The notes beneath the pieces were generated by a model, which saw only the letters and a program-made list of their open reading frames with translations, did no database searches and was not told the origin of the DNA. Below are positions 23,429 through 31,646 of a DNA stretch of 37,618 bases, in pieces. Location of the stretch: NCBI GenBank assembly GCA_903926385.1, contig CAIYIS010000042.1, positions 1 to 37,618 of the forward strand, given 5' to 3'. The position numbers were made by a program, and so were the translations under genes. Numbering within the stretch: the first letter of the stretch is position 1; the number at the start of each line of letters is the position of its first letter. The stretch is from an uncultured Bacteroidota bacterium (GTDB taxonomy: Bacteria; Bacteroidota; Bacteroidia; 2-12-FULL-35-15).

Positions 23429-23938
23429 ATGGACAAAGAAACATTACTCACTACAGTTCAGGACAAACTAAAAGCACAATTCGGAGGTGGATTTATCTCT
23501 TCCGAAATGGTTTCCGATTTCCCTGTGTTTGTTTTAAATCGTGATATTATTTGTGATGCGGTTCGTTTTCTTTATGACGATGCCGATTTGTCATTTCAAT
23601 TTCTGACTACATTAGCCGGTACACATTATCCCGATAACAAAGGGCACGAACTGGGTGTGATGTATCAGTTGCACAGCTTGCGCAATAATTACCGCATCCG
23701 ATTAAAAGTATTTGTAAATATTAACGAACCCAATGTTCCTTCCATCACTCCTGTTTTTTTAGGAGCCAACTGGATGGAGCGTCAGGAATTCGATTTCTTT
23801 GGAATTAATTTCACAGGTCATCCTAATTTAAAACGAATTCTGAATATGGATGAGATGACTTATCATCCCATGCGTAAAGAGTTTCCGCTCGAAGACGGAA
23901 CAAGAGAAGATAAGGATGATAAAATGTTTGGACGATAA
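23429..23938 (+). CDS. nuoC: NADH-quinone oxidoreductase subunit C
   Basis: This peripheral subunit (169 residues) supports NuoB and NuoD near the quinone site and binds no cofactor. The 30-kDa-subunit signature is clear: ERQEFDFFGINFTGHPNLKR (usual ExxxxDxxGxxFxGHPxLxR), followed by MRKEFPLEDGTRE. It is a separate gene and not the NuoCD fusion of enterobacteria; nuoD begins 20 bases downstream. Full length. Confidence 0.95.
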   Translation: MDKETLLTTVQDKLKAQFGGGFISSEMVSDFPVFVLNRDIICDAVRFLYDDADLSFQFLTTLAGTHYPDNKGHELGVMYQLHSLRNNYRIRLKVFVNINEPNVPSITPVFLGANWMERQEFDFFGINFTGHPNLKRILNMDEMTYHPMRKEFPLEDGTREDKDDKMFGR

Positions 23939-23958
23939 AATTTTGATTCATACAATCA

Positions 23959-25176
23959 ATGAGTAAAGATAAAATTATAACAGTTTCAGGAAACGACCAG
24001 GAAAAAGAGTACACCACTCTAAACCTTGGACCAACCCACCCGGCCACTCATGGTATTTTTCAAAATGTTTTGAAAATGGATGGGGAAATCATTATGTCTG
24101 CCGAGTCTACCGTTGGATATATTCACCGTGCATTCGAAAAAATTGCCGAACATAGAAACTACTATCAGATCACCACTCTTACCGACCGTTTAAATTACTG
24201 TTCGTCTCCTATTAATAATATGGGATGGCACATGGCGGTTGAAAAATTATTTAACATCGAAGTTCCGAAACGCGCACAATATTTACGTGTTATCATTATG
24301 GAATTGTCGCGTATTGCCGACCATTTAATTTGTAACAGTGTTATTGGTGTTGATACAGGAGCATTAACCGTTTACTTCTACATCTTCCAGCTTCGCGAAC
24401 GTATTTACGAATTGTTCGAAGAAGTATGCGGAGCCCGATTGACTACCAATATTGGCCGTGTAGGAGGTTTGGAAAGAGATTTTTCTCCTAAAGCATGGGC
24501 TACTCTTGATAAAATATTAGAAGAAGTTCCGAAAGGATTGAAAGAATTCGAAAACCTGTTGGTACGCAATCGTATCTTTATGGATCGTTGTATTGGATGT
24601 GGTCCTATTTCGGCCGAAAAAGCATTGCAATACAGTTTCACAGGCCCGAACCTGCGTGCAGCTGGTGTTGATTATGATGTAAGGGTAATGAATCCGTACT
24701 CATCTTACGAAGAATTTGATTTTATTGTTCCGGTAGGAACCAATGGAGATACTTACGACCGTTTTATGGTTCGTGAAGAGGAAATGTGGCAAAGTTTGAG
24801 CATCATTAAACAAGCCAGAGAAAAAATAAAGAAAGAACCGGAAGGTGTTTTCAATGCCAATGTACCTGATTTTGTTCTTCCTCCTAAAGAAGAAGTTTAC
24901 AATAATATGGAAGCATTGATTTATCACTTCAAAATAGTGATGGGTGAAGCCAATGTGCCAAAAGGAGAAATTTATCACTCGGTGGAAGGCGGAAACGGAG
25001 AACTTGGATTTTACATCATCAGCGATGGTGGTCGTTCGCCATACCGTATGCACATTCGCAGACCATGCTTCATTTATTATCAAGCTTACACCGACATGAT
25101 AAAAGGATGTCTTTTATCAGATGCTATTTTAACCATGAGTAGCATGAATGTCATTGCAGGAGAATTAGACGCTTAG
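23959..25176 (+). CDS. nuoD: NADH-quinone oxidoreductase subunit D
   Basis: The 405-residue 49-kDa-type subunit forms most of the quinone-binding pocket with NuoB and descends from nickel hydrogenases but binds no nickel. Seen: NLGPTHPATHGIFQNVLKMDG at the start with the quinone-pocket His, GYIHRAFEKIAEHRNYYQ, TNIGRVGGLERDFSP, and RSPYRMHIRRPCF near the C terminus. ISDGGRSPYR is the hydrogenase-like segment without the metal-binding Cys pair. Full length. The next gene, 22 bases on, is not a nuo gene, so the operon is interrupted here. Confidence 0.97.
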   Translation: MSKDKIITVSGNDQEKEYTTLNLGPTHPATHGIFQNVLKMDGEIIMSAESTVGYIHRAFEKIAEHRNYYQITTLTDRLNYCSSPINNMGWHMAVEKLFNIEVPKRAQYLRVIIMELSRIADHLICNSVIGVDTGALTVYFYIFQLRERIYELFEEVCGARLTTNIGRVGGLERDFSPKAWATLDKILEEVPKGLKEFENLLVRNRIFMDRCIGCGPISAEKALQYSFTGPNLRAAGVDYDVRVMNPYSSYEEFDFIVPVGTNGDTYDRFMVREEEMWQSLSIIKQAREKIKKEPEGVFNANVPDFVLPPKEEVYNNMEALIYHFKIVMGEANVPKGEIYHSVEGGNGELGFYIISDGGRSPYRMHIRRPCFIYYQAYTDMIKGCLLSDAILTMSSMNVIAGELDA

Positions 25177-25198
25177 GAAATTGAATAAATAGTAAGAA

Positions 25199-26092
25199 AT
25201 GAAAATGAAAAAAAGCCTATTAGTTTTATCAATGATGATTGCAGGGATGTCATTTTCATTTGGACAATTTTCTAGTTGCAAGTTTGCAGAAATAGAAAAA
25301 TTCAAGCAATCAGGAACTGTGGCCGTTGCCATTAGTGACGATGAAGAAACAAATAAAATTGCACAGGAAGTAATGACTTCATACTGGACCGCAAGTAAGG
25401 TAACAGTGATTAAAAAGTCGGAATTAGAGGCGTATTTAAAATCAAATCCTGAAAATTATGTGCTGACCTATTTGGAAAATAATTCATCAAGTATCTTCAC
25501 AATTACGAATACTCAAATGGCTTCAACTAATACATCTGGTGGTAATACCAGAACCAAAACTGTTGCGGACGGATTAATTTTAACAAAGAATTTAAAAAAA
25601 CTTAGAAAACTTAAACCAACGGATGCGATGGTTTATTGTTTTATTGATGATGAATTGGATGCCGCAGATCAAAAAGCAGAGTTTATCCGTCAAGTAGGTT
25701 CAATGAATTCCATACTTACCTTTCCAGGATTAAAAGAGGATAAAATAGGAGGTTGGAAAGTTCCGACTTTAAACCAGAAAGAAATTATTAAGAGTGAACT
25801 TTGGATTGCAGATGTTGATTTGAGTAAAAAAGGAGAAGATCCTGCTAAAATGAAAGCTGCCTATAGTCCATTTAAATATAAAGTAGTGACCAAGGAGGAA
25901 ATTGCTAAAGCAATTATTGAAAAAAAGAAGGGTGTCGTGTATGCGTCACATTGCGAAGATCAATCTGGTTTGTACATGTTCATTATTCATAATACTCAAG
26001 ACAATCGACCATTGTATTTTATGGAAGGAACAGGAGGGTTTTCTCCAAAAACATTTGATTTGATAAAAGCAAATAAAGTACACGGAAACTAA
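25199..26092 (+). CDS. Predicted secreted protein of unknown function inside the nuo operon
   Basis: I do not recognise the family. The 297-residue product starts with a clear signal peptide (MKKSLLVLSMMIAGMSFSFGQ; ATG at 25199, alternative Met two codons later), so it should be periplasmic or exported. No lipobox cysteine, sorting tail or heme/iron motif is seen. The mature part looks like mixed alpha-beta: TVAVAISDDEETNKIAQEVM, then SELEAYLKSNPENYVLTYLE, and a C-terminal MFIIHNTQDNRPLYFMEGTG. This recalls small Bacteroidota exported proteins that read like stress or envelope factors, but that is only an impression. It has the same strand and close spacing (22 and 33 bases) as its neighbours and splits nuoD from nuoE, so it is transcribed with complex I. 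Its codon usage looks more AT-rich than nuoD, hinting at later arrival. Confidence 0.75.
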   Translation: MKMKKSLLVLSMMIAGMSFSFGQFSSCKFAEIEKFKQSGTVAVAISDDEETNKIAQEVMTSYWTASKVTVIKKSELEAYLKSNPENYVLTYLENNSSSIFTITNTQMASTNTSGGNTRTKTVADGLILTKNLKKLRKLKPTDAMVYCFIDDELDAADQKAEFIRQVGSMNSILTFPGLKEDKIGGWKVPTLNQKEIIKSELWIADVDLSKKGEDPAKMKAAYSPFKYKVVTKEEIAKAIIEKKKGVVYASHCEDQSGLYMFIIHNTQDNRPLYFMEGTGGFSPKTFDLIKANKVHGN

Positions 26093-26125
26093 GGTTTATA
26101 GAAAATATAGTTAAGAGATTAATAG

Positions 26126-26665
26126 ATGTCAAAGGAAATAAAATTTAACGAAGAAACGCTTGCTTTGGTTGATAAACTGATCAATCGTTATCCTGCCGGA
26201 AAGCAAAAATCGGCATTGATTCCTGTTTTACATATTGCGCAAGCCGAATTCAATGGTTGGCTTAGTTCTGAAACTATGGACTATGTTGCTTCTTTATTAA
26301 AAATTAAACCAATCGAAGTATACGAAGTGGCTTCGTTTTATTCTATGTTCAACCTGAAACCGGTTGGCAAATGTTTAATCGAGGTTTGTCGCACTTCTTC
26401 TTGCTGGGCTCGTGGTTCAGAGGATGTAGTAAGATATTTAGAGAAAAAATTAGGAATTAAAGAAGGTGAAACCACAAAAGACGGAATGTTTACTATTAAA
26501 ACGGTAGAATGTCTTGGTAGTTGCGGAGGGGCTCCTATGTTGCAGGTGGGCGCTGCCTTTCACGAAAACCTTACACTTGAAAAAGTGGATGCTATAGTTG
26601 AAAATTATAAATCAATTGGCAAGCAAAGAAGTTACACGGATTTAGATTATAAAAACACAATATAA
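26126..26665 (+). CDS. nuoE: NADH-quinone oxidoreductase subunit E
   Basis: The 179-residue thioredoxin-like subunit of the NADH-oxidising module carries [2Fe-2S] cluster N1a. Its four ligands are seen as CRTSSC (a C-x4-C) in the middle and CLGSC (C-x3-C) further on, followed by GGAPMLQVG. The N-terminal helical bundle (AGKQKSALIPVLHIAQAEF) is typical. It pairs with NuoF, whose gene follows after 50 bases. Full length. Confidence 0.96.
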   Translation: MSKEIKFNEETLALVDKLINRYPAGKQKSALIPVLHIAQAEFNGWLSSETMDYVASLLKIKPIEVYEVASFYSMFNLKPVGKCLIEVCRTSSCWARGSEDVVRYLEKKLGIKEGETTKDGMFTIKTVECLGSCGGAPMLQVGAAFHENLTLEKVDAIVENYKSIGKQRSYTDLDYKNTI

Positions 26666-26715
26666 CTGAACCAAACCCTCCTGAAAAGGAAGGCAAGGCC
26701 ACAGAAACGAATAAC

Positions 26716-28059
26716 ATGGGCAAAAAGATTTTACTCGAGCATATTAACGTACCAGGCATCAATACGCTGGAAGTGTACCGTCAGAAAGGCGGATATGCAT
26801 CTGTTGAAAAAGCTTTGAAAACAATGGCTCCTGATGCTATTGTGGAAGAGGTTAAAAAATCCGGATTAAGAGGCCGTGGAGGTGCAGGTTTTCCTACAGG
26901 AATGAAATGGAGTTTCCTTGCAAAACCTGAAGGTGTTGAGCGTTATCTGGTAGTTAATGCTGACGAATCGGAGCCGGGAACTTTCAAAGACCGCTATCTG
27001 ATGGAAAGAATTCCTCATATCTTAATTGAAGGAATGATTACTGCCAGTTTTGCTTTGGGCGCTAAAACATCTTGCATTTACATTCGAGGTGAATATTTTT
27101 ATGTTTCGCGAATACTTGAAGCTGCCATTGCCGAAGCTTATGCTGCAGGTTGGTTAGGAAAAAATATTTTAGGAACCAATTTCTCTCACGACATATTTGT
27201 ACAGGTAGGTGCAGGTGCTTATATCTGCGGTGAAGAAACGGCTTTATTGGAATCGTTGGAAGGAAAACGCGGAAACCCTCGTATCAAACCTCCTTTCCCT
27301 GCAGTTGCCGGTTTGTATGGATGTCCTACTGTGGTAAATAATGTTGAAACAATTGCATCTGTTCCTTACATTGTAATGAATGGGGGAGATGAGTATGCTA
27401 AAATAGGTATTGGAAGAAGTACAGGAACAAAATTAATTTCAGCCTCCGGTCATATTAATAAACCGGGAGTTTATGAAATTGAGATGGGAATAACTGTTGA
27501 AGATTTTATTTATTCGGATGAATATTGCGGGGGGATAATTAATGGAAGAAAACTAAAAGCGGTTGTTGCCGGAGGTTCTTCAGTTCCTATTTTACCTGCC
27601 GATTTAATTTTAAAAACAGAAAAAGGAGAAGCTCGTTTAATGTCATACGAATCGTTAAGCGATGGAGGTTTTGCTTCAGGAACAATGCTTGGTTCGGGAG
27701 GTTTTATGGTGTATGACGAAACTACAAGTATTGTTAAAAACCTTTATACATTCGCTCGTTTTTATCATCACGAAAGTTGCGGACAATGTTCTCCTTGTCG
27801 TGAAGGTACCGGTTGGATGGAAAAAATTCTTCACCGTATAGTTGAAGGACATGGGAAACCTGGCGATGTTGATTTGCTATGGGATATTCAGCGTAAAATA
27901 GAAGGAAATACAATTTGTCCTTTAGGGGATGCTGCAGCATGGCCGGTAGCAAGTGCTATTCGTCATTTCCGCAAAGAATTTGAAGAATATATTAATCATC
28001 CGGAAAGGATAAAAGATGTTAAACATTATTATAGTGTACATCAGTTAGCTTCGGTGTAA
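26716..28059 (+). CDS. nuoF: NADH-quinone oxidoreductase subunit F
   Basis: The 447-residue subunit oxidises NADH with FMN and passes electrons to [4Fe-4S] cluster N3. Seen: [16 protein letters not shown] (nucleotide-binding loop), [13 protein letters not shown] (FMN and NADH contacts), [17 protein letters not shown], and the N3 ligands in [11 protein letters not shown] plus a later Cys in TICPLGDAA. Full length, with a normal start. Together with NuoE and NuoG it makes the electron-input arm. Confidence 0.97.
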   Translation: MGKKILLEHINVPGINTLEVYRQKGGYASVEKALKTMAPDAIVEEVKKSGLRGRGGAGFPTGMKWSFLAKPEGVERYLVVNADESEPGTFKDRYLMERIPHILIEGMITASFALGAKTSCIYIRGEYFYVSRILEAAIAEAYAAGWLGKNILGTNFSHDIFVQVGAGAYICGEETALLESLEGKRGNPRIKPPFPAVAGLYGCPTVVNNVETIASVPYIVMNGGDEYAKIGIGRSTGTKLISASGHINKPGVYEIEMGITVEDFIYSDEYCGGIINGRKLKAVVAGGSSVPILPADLILKTEKGEARLMSYESLSDGGFASGTMLGSGGFMVYDETTSIVKNLYTFARFYHHESCGQCSPCREGTGWMEKILHRIVEGHGKPGDVDLLWDIQRKIEGNTICPLGDAAAWPVASAIRHFRKEFEEYINHPERIKDVKHYYSVHQLASV

Positions 28060-28083
28060 TTGTAATTTGTAATAAATAGTAAA

Positions 28084-29058
28084 ATGCCAAAAGTAACTAT
28101 AGACGGACAAAGTATTGAAGTGCCAGATGGGACAACCATTTTGCAGGCTGCACGTATGATTGGCGGAGAAAATGTTCCTCCAGCAATGTGCTATCATTCG
28201 AAATTAAAAACGAGTGGAGGATATTGCCGTACCTGTATTGTAAAAGTTTCAAAAGGTTCTGATAAAGATCCTCGGCCAATGCCGAAATTGGTTCCATCGT
28301 GCCGTACAACGGTTATGGATGGCATGGAAGTACAAAATAATACTTCGCCAGAAGTACTCGAAGCTCGCAGAGGAGTTGTTGAATTTTTATTAATCAACCA
28401 CCCGTTGGATTGCCCTGTTTGCGATCAGGCAGGCGAATGTCATCTTCAGGATTTGGGCTACGAAAACGGTGCGGCAAATACACGCTACGATTTCAAAAGA
28501 AGAAAATTTAAACAGATTGATATTGGCCCTTACATAAAGTTACACATGACTCGTTGCATTATGTGTTTCCGTTGTGTAAAAGTAGCCGATCAGATTACTG
28601 ATAATCGAGTTCACGGAATGTTGAACAGAGGTGATGCTTCCGAAATAAGTACCTATATTGAGAATGTAATATCAAATGATTTTTCAGGAAATGTGATTGA
28701 TGTTTGTCCTGTTGGCGCATTAACCGACCGTACATTCAGATTTAAGAGCCGTGTTTGGTTTACCAAACCGATGGATGCACACCGTAACTGCACTAAATGT
28801 TCCGGGAAAGTAACATTGTGGGAAAAAGGAGAGGAAGTTCTGAGAGTTACAACTCGTAAAGATAAATGGGGCGAATCGGAAGAATGGATTTGTAATGAAT
28901 GCAGATTTGAGAAAAAACATATCAATGATTGGGTAGTTGAAGGGCCACGTCATATTGATCCTCACTCTGTGATTTCATTAAATCATTATGAAAATGTTGC
29001 TGCAAAATTGAAATTAGATATTGCCAAACAGCAAAAACAGCTGGCAAGCAAGAAATAA
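28084..29058 (+). CDS. nuoG: NADH-quinone oxidoreductase subunit G, short form without the large molybdopterin-type domain
   Basis: At 324 residues this is far shorter than the 700-900 residues of enterobacterial NuoG. The N-terminal ferredoxin domain is complete: CYHSKLKTSGGYCRTC with a following Cys for N1b, then HPLDCPVCDQAGECHLQD for N5 (His plus three Cys), and CIMCFRC with CPVGAL for N4. After about residue 220 it retains only a small segment with CTKCSG and CNECRF, probably a metal knuckle left of the molybdopterin-type fold, and ends with a Lys/Gln-rich helix. No frameshift or stop follows that would mark a broken gene, and nuoH starts ten bases later, so the short form is genuine. 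Short NuoG proteins are known to me from other Bacteroidota. Confidence 0.92.
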   Translation: MPKVTIDGQSIEVPDGTTILQAARMIGGENVPPAMCYHSKLKTSGGYCRTCIVKVSKGSDKDPRPMPKLVPSCRTTVMDGMEVQNNTSPEVLEARRGVVEFLLINHPLDCPVCDQAGECHLQDLGYENGAANTRYDFKRRKFKQIDIGPYIKLHMTRCIMCFRCVKVADQITDNRVHGMLNRGDASEISTYIENVISNDFSGNVIDVCPVGALTDRTFRFKSRVWFTKPMDAHRNCTKCSGKVTLWEKGEEVLRVTTRKDKWGESEEWICNECRFEKKHINDWVVEGPRHIDPHSVISLNHYENVAAKLKLDIAKQQKQLASKK

Positions 29059-29067
29059 AAAAACAAT

Positions 29068-30114
29068 ATGACTTTAGGATACGTAATATATAAATTGATA
29101 CTGGTGGTAGTGGTTTTTGCCGTAACCCTGCTGATAGCCATGTACAGCACTTATGCTGAACGTAAAGTAGCTGGTTTTTTACAAGACAGACTAGGTCCTA
29201 ACAGAGCGGGCTGGTTTGGAATTCTTCAGCCTGTGGCCGATGCTGTGAAATTATTTATGAAGGAAGAGATGATACCAAGTGTATCGAATCGCACTTTGTT
29301 TATTTTAGCACCGGGATTAAGTTTATTAACGGCATGTATGACCGGAGTGGTTATCCCTTGGGGAACTTCATTAACACTTTTCGGTACATCTTATTCCTTG
29401 CAGGTAACCGATGTAAACATTGGAATACTTTATTTGTTTGGTGTTGTATCTATAGGTGTTTATGGAATTATGATCGGAGGCTGGGCTTCGAATAACAAGT
29501 ATTCATTGCTGGGAGCTTTACGTGCATCTTCTCAAATGATAAGTTACGAAGTGGCCATGGGCCTTTCTATTATCGCTTTGATTATGACAACCGGAACATT
29601 AAGTGTAGGACAAATAGCAGCACAACAACACGGTTGGCATTGGAACATTTTGGTTCAGCCGTTGGGTTGTTTAATTTTTATTATTTGTGCTTTTGCGGAA
29701 ACCAATCGTGCTCCTTTCGACTTACCAGAGTGCGAGCAGGAATTAGTAGGTGGATATCACACTGAATACAGTTCAATGAAAATGGGTTTCTACCTTTTTG
29801 CAGAGTACATCAACATGTTCATCTCATCGGCTGTAATCTCTACATTCTACTTTGGAGGTTACAACATGCCTTTTGTAGGGCGCTTTATTCATGACCCAAA
29901 TCTACTTGCAGTTTGCGGAGTTGTGTTTTTGTTTGCAAAAATATTTTTCGGCATCTTCTTCTTCATGTGGGTTAGATGGACAATACCACGATTCCGCTAC
30001 GACCAGTTGATGAACTTAGGCTGGAAAACATTAATTCCATTGTCCATATTAAACCTTGTATTAACAGGTGCGTGGATGATGCGCCATGAAATTTTAAGTG
30101 TATTTATTAAGTAA
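29068..30114 (+). CDS. nuoH: NADH-quinone oxidoreductase subunit H
   Basis: The 348-residue membrane subunit links the peripheral arm with the proton pumps and forms part of the quinone entrance. About eight hydrophobic helices are present, with YAERKVAGFLQDRLGPNRAG near the N terminus. The acidic loop AFAETNRAPFDLPECEQELV, followed by GGYHTEYSS, is the signature of this subunit. Full length, in order between nuoG and nuoI. Confidence 0.97.
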   Translation: MTLGYVIYKLILVVVVFAVTLLIAMYSTYAERKVAGFLQDRLGPNRAGWFGILQPVADAVKLFMKEEMIPSVSNRTLFILAPGLSLLTACMTGVVIPWGTSLTLFGTSYSLQVTDVNIGILYLFGVVSIGVYGIMIGGWASNNKYSLLGALRASSQMISYEVAMGLSIIALIMTTGTLSVGQIAAQQHGWHWNILVQPLGCLIFIICAFAETNRAPFDLPECEQELVGGYHTEYSSMKMGFYLFAEYINMFISSAVISTFYFGGYNMPFVGRFIHDPNLLAVCGVVFLFAKIFFGIFFFMWVRWTIPRFRYDQLMNLGWKTLIPLSILNLVLTGAWMMRHEILSVFIK

Positions 30115-30122
30115 GAATAAAG

Positions 30123-30698
30123 ATGCAACCATTAACCAATAGATCGAAAGTTGTAGTTAAAAAAGAAATGTCTTTGTATGAAAGGATATATCTGCCTGCC
30201 GTTATTTCGGGTATGATGATTACATTTTCTCACTTTTTCAGAAAGAAACCAACTATTCAGTATCCTGAACAAACACGTGCTTTTAGCGGTGTGTACAGAG
30301 GTCAACATGTGTTAAAACGTGACGACAATGGAGCTGAAAGATGTACAGCATGCGGATTATGTGCAGTAGCTTGTCCGGCAGAAGCGATTACAATGACAGC
30401 AGCAGAGCGCAAACCGGGGGAAGAAAAATTATACAGAGAAGAAAAATATGCTGCAGTTTATGAAATAAACATGTTGCGTTGCATTTTCTGTGGCGATTGC
30501 GAAGATGCGTGTCCTAAGGAAGCCATTTTTCTTACTGACAGAAAAGTTAACAGCGAAGTGAACCGTAAGTCTTTTATTTATGGTAAAAATGTGTTGGTAG
30601 AGGGTATTGAAAAAGAGAAACGAGTAGATGTTTCGTTAAGACAGACTGCGGCAGTGCTGGCTTTCAAGAAACATAAAGAATTTGATCACAACAGTTAA
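30123..30698 (+). CDS. nuoI: NADH-quinone oxidoreductase subunit I
   Basis: The 191-residue ferredoxin-like subunit carries two [4Fe-4S] clusters, N6a and N6b, seen as CTACGLCAVACPAEAI and CIFCGDCEDACPKEAI. The N-terminal stretch (YLPAVISGMMITFSHFFRKK) is an amphipathic/membrane-proximal helix that lies against NuoH. It starts eight bases after nuoH and is full length. The C-terminal tail after the second cluster is Lys-rich and longer than in the shortest homologues. Confidence 0.96.
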   Translation: MQPLTNRSKVVVKKEMSLYERIYLPAVISGMMITFSHFFRKKPTIQYPEQTRAFSGVYRGQHVLKRDDNGAERCTACGLCAVACPAEAITMTAAERKPGEEKLYREEKYAAVYEINMLRCIFCGDCEDACPKEAIFLTDRKVNSEVNRKSFIYGKNVLVEGIEKEKRVDVSLRQTAAVLAFKKHKEFDHNS

Positions 30699-30752
30699 TT
30701 ATTCACAGTTTTCTTCTCTTTAGAAGAGAATAGTGCAGAAATACAAATTAAT

Positions 30753-31253
30753 ATGATTACAACTTATTTATTTTACTTTCTATCATTTCTTGCAATAATG
30801 TTTGCATTAATGGTGGTGTTTTCAAAAAATCCGGTACATAGTGTTTTGTATTTGGTACTGACTTTTTTTATTATTGCAGCACATTACGTGTTACTTAATG
30901 CTCAGTTTTTGGCAGCAGTGCACGTAATTGTTTATGCAGGTGCCATTATGGTTCTCTTTCTCTTTGTGATCATGTTATTAAACCTGAATAAAGAAACTGA
31001 ACCTCACAAAAGCATTTGGTTAAAAGCTTCGGCAGCGGTTGCTTCGGGATTATTGCTGGTTGTTTTGGTTGGGTCAATAAAAGGGGCAGCCACAGTTCAG
31101 TCGGTTAACGCATTTAATCCAAACATTGGTTTGATAGAAAATCTAGGTAAAACATTATTTAAAGATTTCCTACTTCCTTTCGAAGTATCATCTGTATTAT
31201 TATTAGCCGCTATGGTTGGTGCGGTAATGTTAGGTAAGAAAAGTATTAAATAG
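30753..31253 (+). CDS. nuoJ: NADH-quinone oxidoreductase subunit J
   Basis: The 166-residue membrane subunit has five hydrophobic helices. FSKNPVHSVLYLVLTFFIIA and QFLAAVHVIVYAGAIMVLFL FVIMLL (helix 3 with its pi-bulge region) are typical. It supports coupling between the quinone site and the pumps. nuoK follows after six bases. Full length. Confidence 0.95.
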   Translation: MITTYLFYFLSFLAIMFALMVVFSKNPVHSVLYLVLTFFIIAAHYVLLNAQFLAAVHVIVYAGAIMVLFLFVIMLLNLNKETEPHKSIWLKASAAVASGLLLVVLVGSIKGAATVQSVNAFNPNIGLIENLGKTLFKDFLLPFEVSSVLLLAAMVGAVMLGKKSIK

Positions 31254-31259
31254 AAAAAA

Positions 31260-31580
31260 ATGAGCAGCGCTATACAAGTTATTCCAATAGAGTGGTATTT
31301 ATTGCTAAGCACCGTATTGTTCACCATCGGTGTATTAGGAGTGTTATTCAGACGTAATGCAATTATTATTTTCATGTCAATAGAATTGATGCTGAATGCT
31401 GTCAATTTATTATTGGTTGCATTTTCAAGTTTTTTGTCAGACAGTAAAGGGCAAGTTTTTGTGTTCTTTATCATGGCAGTAGCTGCAGCAGAAGTAGCTG
31501 TGGGCTTAGCAATATTAATGATGGTGTATCGTAATACAAAATCATCGGATATTAATGTATTGAATAAGTTAAAGTGGTAA
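31260..31580 (+). CDS. nuoK: NADH-quinone oxidoreductase subunit K
   Basis: The 106-residue membrane subunit is related to MnhC/MrpC. It has three hydrophobic helices with the family pattern [20 protein letters not shown] and [19 protein letters not shown], in which the Glu within SIELMLN is the conserved proton-path residue. A second Glu is kept in [11 protein letters not shown]. Full length, six bases after nuoJ. Confidence 0.96.
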   Translation: MSSAIQVIPIEWYLLLSTVLFTIGVLGVLFRRNAIIIFMSIELMLNAVNLLLVAFSSFLSDSKGQVFVFFIMAVAAAEVAVGLAILMMVYRNTKSSDINVLNKLKW

Positions 31581-31646
31581 CAAACAAATAGGCATTGTGC
31601 CGGGCAGTTTCTCAGGCAAAATAGCATATTGAAAAGTATATAAATT

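Noticed and set aside
28084-29058. nuoG as a truncated pseudogene
   Set aside because: The stop is directly followed by nuoH at normal spacing, and no remnant of the missing domain is found in any frame.
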